Of a DNA stretch of 34,653 nucleotides, positions 25,321 through 34,049 are shown piece by piece. The notes under the pieces are model-generated. The model ran no database searches, was not told the DNA's origin, and saw only the letters and a list, made by a program, of their open reading frames with translations. This stretch comes from an uncultured Collinsella sp. Its GTDB lineage: Bacteria; Actinomycetota; Coriobacteriia; Coriobacteriales; Coriobacteriaceae. A program made the translations under genes and the position numbers. Where the stretch lies: contig CASDZW010000019.1 in assembly GCA_949285915.1 (NCBI GenBank), positions 1-34,653 on the forward strand. Direction: 5' to 3'. Each line of letters opens with the position of its first letter. The first letter of the stretch is position 1.

Positions 25321-26127
25321 TTACTCCTCCTCGAGGGCGGCGAGCACCTCGTCGGTCATATCCATGGTGCTGTAGACGTCCTGGACGTCATCGAGCTCCT
25401 CAAGACGGTCGATCAGGCGCTGAACCTTCTTGGCGTCAGCAGCGGAGACCGCGGTCGGCGTGGTGGGGACCATGGTGAGCTCAGAGCCCTTAACCTCGAT
25501 GCCCTGCTCCTCGAGACCCTTGGAGACCGCCATAAGGTCGCCGGGGTTGGTCCAAACGACCCACTCCTCGCCAGCGTCCTCGTAATCGTCGCCGCCAGCC
25601 TCGGCGACGGCCATCATGAACTCCTCCTCATCGCCAGCAGCGCCGTTGGCCATGAGGTTCTCCTTCTTGTCGTTGGGGTCGACAATCTCCTTGGCAACCA
25701 CAACCTGGCCCTTGCGCTCAAACTGAAACGCAACAGAGCCGGTGGTGCCGAGGTTGCCACCGGAGTGGCTGAAGGCGGAGCGCACGTCGGCCGCGGTGCG
25801 GTTGCGGTTGTCGGTCAGGCACTCGACGTAGACCGCAACGCCCGCGGGGCCGTAGCCCTCGTAGACGATGTTCTCGTAGACGGCGGCATCGGCACCGGCA
25901 CCAAAGGCCTTGTCGATAGCGGACTTGATCTTGTCCTTGGGCATCGACTGAGCCTTGGCCTTGGCAACCGCCGCGGCAAGGGAAGCGTTGTTATCGGGGT
26001 TGGGGTCGTTGCCCAGACGGGCGGCGACGGTGATGTTACGGGAGAGCTTGGAGAAGAGCGCCGAGCGCTTGGCGTCCTGAGCGCCCTTACGGTGCTTGGT
26101 AGTTGCCCATTTAGAATGTCCGGACAT
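25321..26127 (-). CDS. yebC: YebC/PmpR family protein (TACO1-like)
   Basis: The protein has 268 residues. The N-terminal signature MSGHSKWATTKHRKGAQDAKR, quoted in part, is near invariant in the family. Further on are ITVAARLGNDPNPDNNASL, YEGYGPAGVAVYVECLTDN and FSHSGGNLGTTGSVAFQF. Family members act as translation factors easing stalls at proline runs, and some are described as transcription regulators. It is about 20 residues longer than usual because of a Lys/Asn/Gly/acidic stretch after IVDPNDKK. GAAGGAG lies 7 nt before the ATG. It is a single gene with a hairpin downstream. Confidence 0.96.
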   Translation of the reverse strand: MSGHSKWATTKHRKGAQDAKRSALFSKLSRNITVAARLGNDPNPDNNASLAAAVAKAKAQSMPKDKIKSAIDKAFGAGADAAVYENIVYEGYGPAGVAVYVECLTDNRNRTAADVRSAFSHSGGNLGTTGSVAFQFERKGQVVVAKEIVDPNDKKENLMANGAAGDEEEFMMAVAEAGGDDYEDAGEEWVVWTNPGDLMAVSKGLEEQGIEVKGSELTMVPTTPTAVSAADAKKVQRLIDRLEELDDVQDVYSTMDMTDEVLAALEEE

Positions 26128-26434
26128 GCAAGACTCCTTCTACCTATTCGCGGCCACGGGGCGCTAAGATGCCGAGATGGCCCATGTGAGCATGAACTTT
26201 AGCATGATATACCGTTTGCGGCTGCTGGTACAGTCCTCGCGGGCGCTGCCACGCAATATGCAAAGTGGCGCGGTGAGATGCCGTGCGCGCGGCGGGCGTC
26301 GCCCGTGAACGCAAAAGAAATCAACCCCCTGCACCCGACAGGACCGCCGCTCGCCGAAAAGATGGGGCGTTTTCAGCGGTTATATATATTAGTGCGAAAC
26401 GTCAATTACGCAGGTAACAGCCATAAAAATAAAT

Positions 26435-26445
26435 TGTGATTCACA
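26435..26445. promoter_or_regulatory. Palindrome TGTGATTCACA next to the ATPase promoter
   Basis: A perfect 5-1-5 palindrome ends 1 nt before the -35 box at 26447, inside an AT-rich island (26380-26450) that stands out from its GC-rich surroundings. It is placed like an activator site. The spacing differs from CRP (N6), so the regulator is unknown. The remaining part of 26128-26582 holds no gene I can support. Confidence 0.4.
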
Positions 26446-26446
26446 C

Positions 26447-26475
26447 TTGCAAATCGATTGCCGTGCGCCTAGGAT
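26447..26475 (+). promoter_or_regulatory. Promoter of the ATPase-RCK operon
   Basis: TTGCAA (26447-26452), a 17-nt spacer and TAGGAT (26470-26475) give a good sigma-70-type promoter. The leader to the ATG at 26583 would be about 100 nt. Confidence 0.55.
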
Positions 26476-26582
26476 ACAGCGTCACCGCGACCCAACGCAT
26501 CCGGAGGCGCCGCCGCGGCCGTGTGGTTTCTTTTTTTCTCGCCGGGCGGGGATGCCGCCGGCATGGGGAGAGGAGAGGTTTC

Positions 26583-29495
26583 ATGGGAAGCCGCTTCGGC
26601 GCATCGCTCCGAGAGCATGGCGATGCGTCCACCGCGCCAAAGGAGGGCGCGGCAGAGCGAGATGCACGGCGCGAGGGCGCCGATCCGCTCGAAACGATCC
26701 GTAAACAGACAATCGACCAGGTATTTGCAGAACTCGGCACGGGCCGGGGTGGCCTTGCCGCACCGGAAGCCGCAGCTCGCCAACAGAAGGAGGGCAAGAA
26801 CCTTATCGAAAGCGCGAAGAAGCGCTCACCGCTTCTCGCTTTCCTTTCGAACTTCACGCACCTGATGGCCATCCTGCTCTGGGTCGCCGGCTCCATCGCG
26901 TTTTTAGCCGGCATGCCCGAGCTTGGCGTCGCCGTATGGCTCGTGAACATCATCAACGGCGTCTTCAGCTTCTGGCAGGAGCATCGCGCGAGTCAGGCGA
27001 CCGAAGCCTTGAAAAAAATGCTCCCGGCCTATGCCACCGTCATCCGCGACGGGCAGGAGCAGAAGATCCTTGCCGAGGACCTCGTCCCCGGCGACGTGAT
27101 GCTTCTGGCGGAGGGCGACAAGATATCGGCCGATGCGCGCGTGATCCAAAGTTCCGACCTGCAGGTCAACCAATCGACCTTGAACGGCGAGTCCACCCCG
27201 TCGCGCAAGACCGCCGACGCCGTACTTGAGGAGGGGCTCTCCGCCGCCGAGATCCCCAACCTCGTCTTCGCCGGCACGAGCGTATCGGAGGGCAACGGAC
27301 GGGCCGTGGTCTTCCGCATCGGCATGGCGACCGAATTCGGCAAGATCGCGAGCCTGACGCAGAATATGGAGGCCGCCGAGAGTCCGCTCACGCGCGAGCT
27401 CAACCGCCTGACCAAGCAGGTCACCGTCTTTGCCATGTGCATGGGCATCGCGTTTTTCCTGCTCAGCATGTTCGTGGTAAAGGAGCCGTTCGCAAGCTCG
27501 TTCATCTTCGCGCTCGGCATGGTCGTTGCCTTCATCCCCGAGGGTCTCCTGCCCACCGTCACGCTGTCGCTTGCCATGGCCGTGCAGCGCATGAGCACGC
27601 GCAACGCCCTCGTGAAGAAGCTCGACTCCGTCGAGGCGCTCGGCTCCACGAGCGTCATCTGCACCGATAAGACCGGCACGCTCACCCAAAACGAGATGAC
27701 CGTGAACCATCTGTGGACGGCGACGCGCGAGTACGAGATCACAGGCGTCGGCTATGCGCCCGAGGGCGCCATCGAGGCGGAGGGGCGCAACTGGCGCGCC
27801 GTCGACGACGCCGACCTCGAGCTCTTGCTGGAGGGCGGCCTCCTCTGCGGCAACGCGCGCCTCGCAGCACCCGAGGCGGCAGGCGGGCGTTGGGAGGTCT
27901 ACGGCGACCCGACCGAGGCCTGCCTCATCGTCTCCGCCGAGAAGGGCGGCATCGACCGTACCGAGCTCGAGGGGCGCATGCCGCGCATAAAGGAGCTCCC
28001 CTTCGAGAGCCGCCGCAAGCGCATGACGACGGTGCATACCCTCGAGAACCCCATCGACGGGGCGCATCGTCTCGCCTTTGTGAAGGGTGCCCCCAACGAG
28101 GTCGTCCGCCTCTCCACCAAGGTGCGCAAAGACGGCCAGGTGGTTGAGCTCGACGACGCGACCCGTAAGCGCATCATGGCGGCGAACGACACCTATGCGG
28201 CCGACGGCCTACGCGTGCTCGCCGTGGCCTACCGCCCGCTCGACGGGGCGCACGCCGACACCGACATCCCCACGAGCCTGAGCGACTACGACCCCGACAC
28301 CATCGAGCGCAACCTCACGTTCGTGGGCCTCGAGGTCATGATGGACCCGCCGCGCCCCGAGGTGGCGGCAGCCGTTGCCGAGTGCCGCCGCGCGGGTATC
28401 CGCATCGTCATGATCACGGGCGACTACGGCCTCACCGCGGCGAGCATCGCCCGGTGCCTGAAGATCGTCGAAGGCGACGACGTGTCGGTCATCTCGGGCT
28501 TCGAGCTTGCGCATATGGATGACGACGAGCTCAAGCGCCGTCTCGCCGGCCAGGTGGTGTTCGCCCGCATGGCGCCCGAGCAGAAGCTCCGCGTGGTGAC
28601 GGCCCTGCAGGAGATGGGCGAGATCGTGGCCGTGACCGGTGACGGCGTGAACGACGCCCCCGCCCTCAAGAAGGCCGACATCGGCGTCGCCATGGGCATC
28701 ACGGGCACCGACGTGGCGAAGGAGGCGGCCGACATGATCCTGACGGACGACAACTTCGCCTCCATCGTCGCCGCTATCGAGGAGGGCCGCGCCGTCTACA
28801 GCAACATCCGCAAGTTCCTCCTCTACATCTTGAACTCCAACGCGCCCGAAGCCGTGCCGTCGGCCGTATACCTGCTCTCGGGCGGCGCTGTGCCGCTGCC
28901 GCTCACCACGATGCAGATCTTGACCATCGATCTGGGCACCGACATGCTGCCCGCCCTCGGCCTCGGCACCGAGCCACCCGAGGACGCTATCATGGACCAG
29001 CCGCCGCGCGACCCCAACGAGCGCCTGCTCAACCGCCACGTACTCGTCAAGGCCTTCCTCTGGTATGGCCTCATGGCATCCGTCGCCGCGATGGCGGGGT
29101 ACTTTGTGGTCAACCTGCTCCATGGCTGGGTACCAGGCATGCCGCTCTTCGGCCTTGGTAACGACGCGGACCCCGTCTACATCCAGGCAACGACCATGAC
29201 GCTCGCCGGCATCGTCTTCGCCCAGATCGGCCAAGTCATGAACTGCCGCACGGAGCGCACATCTGTCCTGAAGATCGGCCTTTTCTCCAACCGCCGCATC
29301 CTTATAGGTATCGTGTTCGAGGTGGCGCTCATCGTCTTCCTCACGGTGTTCCCGCCGCTCCAAGGCGTGTTCCACACCTCACCGCTCGGTTGGCAGGATT
29401 ACCTGTTCCTCTGCTGCATCCCGCCTATTGTCTTTGCTATCGAGGAGACGCGTAAGGCATGGCTCCGCCGCCGTGTCGCCCGCGCCGCCCGTTAG
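26583..29495 (+). CDS. P2-type cation ATPase with Na,K-ATPase-like ion-site residues
   Basis: The protein has 970 residues from the ATG at 26583, with GAGAGGAGAGG 4 nt upstream; the frame is open to 26436 but lacks a ribosome site. P-type motifs: NGES in the actuator domain, ICTDKTGTLT with phosphorylated Asp362, KGAP in the nucleotide domain, and TGDGVNDAPALKKAD at the hinge. Ion-site residues: FIPEGLLP with Glu320 in M4, SNAPE (Ser752, Asn753, Glu756) in M5, and IDLGTD (Asp783, Asp787) in M6. The M6 pattern equals Na,K/H,K pumps (P2C), where calcium pumps have N..TD. It moves cations across the membrane; which ones is inferred. It is first in an operon with two RCK-type proteins. Phe codons here are nearly all TTC, while gltBD uses many TTT. 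Confidence 0.93.
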   Translation: MGSRFGASLREHGDASTAPKEGAAERDARREGADPLETIRKQTIDQVFAELGTGRGGLAAPEAAARQQKEGKNLIESAKKRSPLLAFLSNFTHLMAILLWVAGSIAFLAGMPELGVAVWLVNIINGVFSFWQEHRASQATEALKKMLPAYATVIRDGQEQKILAEDLVPGDVMLLAEGDKISADARVIQSSDLQVNQSTLNGESTPSRKTADAVLEEGLSAAEIPNLVFAGTSVSEGNGRAVVFRIGMATEFGKIASLTQNMEAAESPLTRELNRLTKQVTVFAMCMGIAFFLLSMFVVKEPFASSFIFALGMVVAFIPEGLLPTVTLSLAMAVQRMSTRNALVKKLDSVEALGSTSVICTDKTGTLTQNEMTVNHLWTATREYEITGVGYAPEGAIEAEGRNWRAVDDADLELLLEGGLLCGNARLAAPEAAGGRWEVYGDPTEACLIVSAEKGGIDRTELEGRMPRIKELPFESRRKRMTTVHTLENPIDGAHRLAFVKGAPNEVVRLSTKVRKDGQVVELDDATRKRIMAANDTYAADGLRVLAVAYRPLDGAHADTDIPTSLSDYDPDTIERNLTFVGLEVMMDPPRPEVAAAVAECRRAGIRIVMITGDYGLTAASIARCLKIVEGDDVSVISGFELAHMDDDELKRRLAGQVVFARMAPEQKLRVVTALQEMGEIVAVTGDGVNDAPALKKADIGVAMGITGTDVAKEAADMILTDDNFASIVAAIEEGRAVYSNIRKFLLYILNSNAPEAVPSAVYLLSGGAVPLPLTTMQILTIDLGTDMLPALGLGTEPPEDAIMDQPPRDPNERLLNRHVLVKAFLWYGLMASVAAMAGYFVVNLLHGWVPGMPLFGLGNDADPVYIQATTMTLAGIVFAQIGQVMNCRTERTSVLKIGLFSNRRILIGIVFEVALIVFLTVFPPLQGVFHTSPLGWQDYLFLCCIPPIVFAIEETRKAWLRRRVARAAR

Positions 29496-29522
29496 GCTCC
29501 GTCAAACAAGGAGGAGATTCAT

Positions 29523-30176
29523 ATGAACGTCATCATCGTAGGCATCGGCTTCATGGGCACCGGACTCGCGCAGCGCCTCGTCCATCAGGGGTTCACGGTG
29601 ACCGCTGTCGATCAAAGCCAGGCCGCCCTCGACGCCCTCGGCACCGACTTTCCCGGACGGCGCGTCTGTGGCGTCGGCTTCGACCGCGACGTGCTCGAGC
29701 GCGCCGGCATCGAGCGTACGGACGCCGTCGTCTCGTGCATGGGGTCGGACGAGGCGAACATCGTCGTCGCCCACGTTGCCCGTTCCACCTTCCGCGTGCC
29801 CCGCGTCATCGCGCGCCTGCACGACCTCTCCAAGGCGGACACGTACCGCCGCCTCAACATCCAGACCATTTCGCCCAACGCGTGGGGTATCGCCCGCACC
29901 GCGGAGCTCCTCACCTACCGCCACCTCGACAACGTATATGAAGTGGGCTCCGGAGATGTGGTCATCGTGCGCGCCGACGTGCCGGCGCTGCTCGACGGCA
30001 CCACGGTGCGCGAGCTCACAGCGCTCGGCGAGGTGCAGATCGTGAGCGTCTCACGCGACAACGAGACGTTCATCCCCACGCAGGGCACGGTGCTCGCCGA
30101 CGGCGACATCATCTACGCCGCTGTCGCCACGAGCGCGTCGCGCAAGTTCAAGCAGATGTTCGGCATCGCCGCGTAA
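29523..30176 (+). CDS. RCK/TrkA-type NAD-binding regulator, first of a pair
   Basis: The protein has 217 residues. A Rossmann fold opens with VIIVGIGFMGTGLAQRL (GxGxxG) and ends strand 2 with an acidic TAVDQSQ, fitting NAD(H) or ATP/ADP binding. A typical TrkA-N middle follows (DRDVLERAGIERTDAVVSCMGSD), then a TrkA-C domain (~135-215: ALLDGTTVRELTALGEVQIVS, quoted in part). Proteins of this family gate K+ uptake through TrkH/KtrB. No channel gene is near, and it starts 27 nt after the ATPase with AAGGAGGAG 6-7 nt before the ATG. I infer that it regulates the ATPase or a channel coded elsewhere. Confidence 0.9.
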   Translation: MNVIIVGIGFMGTGLAQRLVHQGFTVTAVDQSQAALDALGTDFPGRRVCGVGFDRDVLERAGIERTDAVVSCMGSDEANIVVAHVARSTFRVPRVIARLHDLSKADTYRRLNIQTISPNAWGIARTAELLTYRHLDNVYEVGSGDVVIVRADVPALLDGTTVRELTALGEVQIVSVSRDNETFIPTQGTVLADGDIIYAAVATSASRKFKQMFGIAA

Positions 30177-30188
30177 GGAGGACCCATC

Positions 30189-30848
30189 ATGCAGATCATC
30201 ATCGTAGGCGGCGGCAAGACCGGTTCGCACCTGGCCGCGCGCCTGACCGACGACGGCGCCGCCGTCACCGTTATCGAACAGCGCTCCGAGAGAGCCGAGC
30301 GCCTGCGCGCCTCCTGTCCCGCCGCCACCGTCATCGAGGGATCCGGCGCCGACCCGCAGGTGCTCGAGCGCGCCGGCATCCATATGGTGGACGCCGTCGC
30401 CGCCGTTACGGGCGAGGACGAGGTAAACCTCGTGGTATCGCTCCTCGCCAAGATGGAGTTCTCCGTCCCGCGCGTGGTCGCCCGTGTGAACAGCCCGGCC
30501 AACGCGTGGATGTTCACGCCGGCAAACGGCGTGGACGTGGGTGTGAATCAGGCTGAGATCACCGCACGCTTCATCTTGGAGGGCATGAACGCCCGCGACG
30601 TCTACACGCTCATGCGCCTCGGCCGCGACGACCACCGCATCGTGCAGGCGACCGTCGCCCCGGGCTCGCGCGTAGCGGGATGCGCCCTTCGCGACATCAC
30701 CTTCCCCGACGAGACCATCGTGGTGGGCGTCGACCACGGGGGCGCGCTCGCCGTACCCAACGGCGACACCGTGCTCTCCCCCGGCGACGAGGCGGTGCTC
30801 TTCACCACCGATGAGGGCACCGACGAGTTGCGCCGCCTCTTCTCGTAG
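30189..30848 (+). CDS. RCK/TrkA-type NAD-binding regulator, second of a pair
   Basis: The protein has 219 residues with the same RCK_N plus RCK_C layout. IIIVGGGKTGSHLAARL is the nucleotide loop and VIEQRSER carries the acidic end of strand 2. GADPQVLERAGIHMVDAVAAVTGEDEVN, split across ~55-80, is the family middle. The C-terminal domain spans ~135-219. It differs enough from its neighbour (GGGKTG against GIGFMG) that the pair may form heteromeric rings, as known for some Trk/Ktr systems. It starts 12 nt after the first RCK stop, with AAGGAGG 7 nt before the ATG. It is last in the operon; a terminator follows. Confidence 0.9.
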   Translation: MQIIIVGGGKTGSHLAARLTDDGAAVTVIEQRSERAERLRASCPAATVIEGSGADPQVLERAGIHMVDAVAAVTGEDEVNLVVSLLAKMEFSVPRVVARVNSPANAWMFTPANGVDVGVNQAEITARFILEGMNARDVYTLMRLGRDDHRIVQATVAPGSRVAGCALRDITFPDETIVVGVDHGGALAVPNGDTVLSPGDEAVLFTTDEGTDELRRLFS

Positions 30849-30868
30849 CCGCCGCTAAGAACCTAAGC

Positions 30869-30906
30869 AAAGGGGACAGGATGTGACAAAACAACCTGTC
30901 CCCTTT
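30869..30906. terminator. Bidirectional terminator between the RCK operon and lgt
   Basis: A perfect 12-bp stem, AAAGGGGACAGG (30869-30880) with CCTGTCCCCTTT (30895-30906), has a 14-nt loop. T/A-ends on both sides make it usable from either strand. It lies 20 nt after the RCK stop and directly next to the lgt stop at 30908. Confidence 0.85.
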
Positions 30907-30907
30907 G

Positions 30908-31726
30908 TCACGCCAGGTAGTCGCGCTGAGGTCGTTTGAGGCGCCAGGCGATGGCAAGAATGATGATGCCCGCGACCACGAGCGGCAGGCTCAGGATCTG
31001 CCCCATGGTGATCACGCCGCCTAGAAGATAGCCAAGCTGCACGTCGGGCACGCGCACAAACTCCACCAGGATGCGGGCGATACCATAGCCGATGAGGAAG
31101 ATGCCCAGAAACGTACCCTGCGGGAGCGTCGGCTTCTTGCGACTGAGCAGGTAGAGCACGCAAAAGAGCACGATACCCTCAAGCACCGCCTCATAGAGCT
31201 GACTCGGGTGGCGCGGCATATCCCCCGCTGCACCGCCAAAGACCACGCCCCAGGGAAGGTCGGTCGGCTTGCCCCACAGCTCGCCGTTGACAAAGTTGGC
31301 ACAGCGCCCGAGCGCAAGCGCGATGGGTGCTCCAATGACGGCCAAGTCGGCGATGGTCCACGTAGAGATTCGCATGGCGCGGCAGGCGATGGCGCCACCC
31401 AAGATGCCGCCCACAAGACCGCCGTGGAAACTCATGCCGCCGTGATTGGTCATGAAGATCTCGAGCGGGTGGGCAAAGTAATAACCATCCCCGTAGAAGA
31501 TGACATAGAACAAGCGCGCCCCCACCACGAGGCCAAAGAACACCCCAAAGACCACCATCGAGAGGTCGTCAGCCGAGATATTGAGGCCCCAGCGACGCTG
31601 TGTGCGCCACATCACCACCGCCGTGAGAAACGTGCCCACCACATAGGCGAGACCGTACCAGTAGATAGTGATGGGCCCCGCCGAAAATGCGACGGGGTCC
31701 AGCAGTTGATAAAGATCGTTCAGCAC
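30908..31726 (-). CDS. lgt: Prolipoprotein diacylglyceryl transferase
   Basis: The protein has 272 residues from a GTG at 31726, full length with about seven membrane helices. It transfers diacylglycerol from phosphatidylglycerol to the lipobox Cys of prolipoproteins such as the MetQ coded nearby. Key motifs: GGMSFHGGLVGG (His101), GRCANFVNGELWGKP (Arg141; the usual GNF is ANF here), HPSQLYEA and VEFVRVPD with the third conserved Arg. The ribosome site is weak (TAAGG), but the start lies 10 nt after the nifU-like stop, so coupling is likely. A bidirectional terminator follows the stop. Confidence 0.96.
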   Translation of the reverse strand: MLNDLYQLLDPVAFSAGPITIYWYGLAYVVGTFLTAVVMWRTQRRWGLNISADDLSMVVFGVFFGLVVGARLFYVIFYGDGYYFAHPLEIFMTNHGGMSFHGGLVGGILGGAIACRAMRISTWTIADLAVIGAPIALALGRCANFVNGELWGKPTDLPWGVVFGGAAGDMPRHPSQLYEAVLEGIVLFCVLYLLSRKKPTLPQGTFLGIFLIGYGIARILVEFVRVPDVQLGYLLGGVITMGQILSLPLVVAGIIILAIAWRLKRPQRDYLA

Positions 31727-31735
31727 AACGGCGCC

Positions 31736-32023
31736 TTAGAACGGCGTGTACTCGTCGTACAGGTCGGCCATGCCACCCTGGGCGGCGAGGTCGTTCACCG
31801 ACACAACGCGCGTGACGCCGGGCACGTTCTCCTTCAGGATGCGCTCGATGCCCATCGAGAGCGTGAGCTGACTCATAGGGCAGCCGGCGCAGTGGCCGGT
31901 GAGCTCAAGCGAGACAACGCCCTCGTCATCGACGCTGTGGTAAATCATGTCGCCGCCGTCGGCCTGGAGGTTCGGGCGAATCTGGTCGAGGACCTTGACC
32001 AGGAGTTCTTCGTTAACAGCCAC
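31736..32023 (-). CDS. NifU C-terminal-domain Fe-S scaffold protein
   Basis: The protein has 95 residues from a GTG at 32023, with AAAGGAG 6 nt upstream. It consists only of the NifU C-terminal (Nfu) domain: LDQIRPNLQADGGDM, then CAGCPMSQLTLSMGIE with Cys45 and Cys48 as the CxxC cluster ligands. Such small Nfu proteins carry an Fe-S cluster between two subunits and pass it to client enzymes; GltB and GltD in this window are possible clients. It is first in a two-gene unit with lgt. A 6-bp hairpin (GGGCAG/CTGCCC, 32053-32069) lies in its leader. Confidence 0.93.
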   Translation of the reverse strand: MAVNEELLVKVLDQIRPNLQADGGDMIYHSVDDEGVVSLELTGHCAGCPMSQLTLSMGIERILKENVPGVTRVVSVNDLAAQGGMADLYDEYTPF

Positions 32024-32153
32024 GATGGGCTCCTTTCATGTGCTATAGACGCGGGCAGAAATGCTGCCCCGCAGGTGACTGATGATACTACAAGGTGGTA
32101 CCCACAAGACAGCGCGTCACACACGAGGTTGTGGAGAGCAGATGTTGCGTCGC

Positions 32154-33899
32154 TTAGACGCCCGCAAGCCCCGCCGCAACCGAGGCGAAGGCGATGATGA
32201 TGCCCACGATAGATTCACCGCCGAGCACACCGGACGCCACGACGACGCCTGCCTCCTCCGTCTGCGTCGGGTCCGCTCCGCGCGCAACGCGCACACGGTC
32301 CCACACCCAGCGCACCACTGCGCCCGCCACGGTGGAGATTGACATGTAAAACGGCAGGTACACGCCAAGGCCAAGCATCATCGAGGGGATGCCGGCGAGA
32401 TAGAGAGCGGCACCCACCGCAAGACCTACGACGAAGGCCGTCGTGCTAGGGATACCCGAAACCATGGTGGCAACCACGTTTGCCTGCGCGGCGACAAAGA
32501 GAGCGTCCGTGCCAAAGGCATCGGTGCCGTATGCGCCCACGAGAGCTGCCATCGCTCCAACGGCGACAAACGTCCCCAAAAGCGCTCCTATCGCCTGGCC
32601 GGCCCACATGGCACGCGGGTCGGTCCCTATGATCTGGCCGGTCTTGAAGTCGCTCATCACGTCTCCGGCAAGGCCGCACGCGACCGCAATCACACCCGCC
32701 ACAAAAAAGAGCTGCACACGCGTACTTGCAGAGAAAGCCGCCACAAAGAGCAGCACGATAAGGCCAAAGATCTCCATGGGGTCGATGCCCGACTGGCCAA
32801 CGGACTGCGCACTCATAACGGCGGTCACAAAGGAAAGCGCCACGACCACAAGGCAAACGACAGGCGAAAAACCGAGCACAAAGCAGAGCACGAGCGCCGC
32901 GGCGGCTACCATGAGGGCGAGCAGGCCGCAATCTCGCTTGGAGGAGGGCCCCGGCAAGGGCCTTTCGCAAGTTCCGCACGAGCCGAAGGCGCCTGTGGCG
33001 CCTTCGAGCGAGCTCAGGACTGCTCGCAGCGAAAGGCCCTCGCCGGGGTCCTTCCCCACCGCGATGCTCGCCCGTCCTCGTCCAAAAAGTGGCAGCACAA
33101 CGTCCTTGATGACAACGCCCGCGCCAGAGCCCATCATGAGCCCCATGCCGAGGCTCGACACGATGCCCTGTGCCGTGGCGACATCCCAGAGCCCGAGCGC
33201 ACTGCCTGCCCAAACGATGCCAAACCATCCGGCAACGGCACCTACCGTCCACCAGATAATCGAGCGCCTGCCCGCAAGAAAACCTACGGCCCAGCGCATG
33301 GGAGACAACTGCAGACCTGTCGCCACACCCGGAATGGGAACCTGCGCCACGAGCGCGGGGATGATACCGAGGACCTCGCGCGCCACGCACCAAGCACCCG
33401 CCACCGCCATCGACCCAAAGAGCATGCGGCCTGTCTTCCCGCCAGCCCGACTTGCCAGCAACGTCTCTGCCGCCGCGCGACCGATGGGGTACTCCAGATC
33501 GGACTCGTCCACAAAATGCCGGCGAATGAGGGCCGTGCACACGAGGCCGAGGAGCGTACCGGCAAGGGCAACCGCAAGCATCTCGAGCATGCTCACGTCA
33601 TCCCCCGCGCCCAAAATCCACACGCCGGGAATGGTGAAAGCGAGGCCGCCCGCCACCATGGATCCAGCGGACATAATGACCTGTGTGATATTCGCTTCGT
33701 TAAGACTCGTGCGGCCCGCAGCGCGCAGCAGCACGAGCGCAGTTATGGAGGTGAAGATCGTCGGCCAAGGAAGCGAGCCCATCTTAAGGGCGGTATAGAC
33801 CGACGAGGCGGTGATGATGACGCAGCCCACGCACCCGATCAGAATGCCGACCGGCGAGAGCTGCCCGCGCAACGGCGCGCGGCGGGCGTTCGAACTCAT
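32154..33899 (-). CDS. OPT family transporter with a translated palindromic insert
   Basis: The protein has 581 residues and about 14-16 hydrophobic helices. Family marks are the N-terminal LKMGSLPWPTIFTSI, DLEYPIGRAAAETL, GVATGLQLSPMRWAVGFLAGRRS (split), SDFKTGQIIGTDPRAMW and the C-terminal GGESIVGIIIAF. OPT proteins import oligopeptides or metal chelates with protons; the substrate is open. At about residues 284-318 a loop rich in Gly, Pro and Ser (EGLSLRAVLSSLEGATGAFG, then SCGTCERPLPGPSS) is encoded by a 100-nt palindrome and looks inserted between two membrane helices. GAAGGG lies 7 nt before the ATG; a -10-like TATACT lies at 33964-33969. The adjacent genes do not help. Confidence 0.88.
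   Translation of the reverse strand: MSSNARRAPLRGQLSPVGILIGCVGCVIITASSVYTALKMGSLPWPTIFTSITALVLLRAAGRTSLNEANITQVIMSAGSMVAGGLAFTIPGVWILGAGDDVSMLEMLAVALAGTLLGLVCTALIRRHFVDESDLEYPIGRAAAETLLASRAGGKTGRMLFGSMAVAGAWCVAREVLGIIPALVAQVPIPGVATGLQLSPMRWAVGFLAGRRSIIWWTVGAVAGWFGIVWAGSALGLWDVATAQGIVSSLGMGLMMGSGAGVVIKDVVLPLFGRGRASIAVGKDPGEGLSLRAVLSSLEGATGAFGSCGTCERPLPGPSSKRDCGLLALMVAAAALVLCFVLGFSPVVCLVVVALSFVTAVMSAQSVGQSGIDPMEIFGLIVLLFVAAFSASTRVQLFFVAGVIAVACGLAGDVMSDFKTGQIIGTDPRAMWAGQAIGALLGTFVAVGAMAALVGAYGTDAFGTDALFVAAQANVVATMVSGIPSTTAFVVGLAVGAALYLAGIPSMMLGLGVYLPFYMSISTVAGAVVRWVWDRVRVARGADPTQTEEAGVVVASGVLGGESIVGIIIAFASVAAGLAGV
32949..33048. repeat. 100-nt nested palindrome inside the OPT coding sequence
   Basis: Outer arms 32949-32968 and 33029-33048 match at 19 of 20, and wobble pairs extend them several bases. 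An inner perfect 9-bp stem, GAAGGCGCC (32985-32993) with GGCGCCTTC (32997-33005), has a 3-nt loop. A third small stem, GCGAGC (33008-33013) with GCTCGC (33022-33027), sits on one side. The frame is kept through it. The nested shape is typical of small mobile palindromes rather than of coding DNA. Confidence 0.85.
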
Positions 33900-34049
33900 A
33901 GGTTGTCCCTTCGTATATCCGCTCCCCCTCTACCGGGAAGTCGGGTTACGGCAAAGTCCGTTCAGTATAGCGGGATGAGGAACGCCCGTTGCCGCACGCG
34001 GCGCGTATCATAGAATCAAAGCAGAACCGTCGCGAGAAAGAGGGCAGCC

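Noticed and set aside
26396-26418. GAAAC and GTAAC words upstream of the ATPase as a GlnR site
   Set aside because: They are 13 nt apart rather than 6, so the spacing does not fit.
33945-33960. GTTAC-n6-GTCCG near the OPT promoter as a GlnR site
   Set aside because: The second half-site does not fit GTnAC or GAAAC, so support is too weak.
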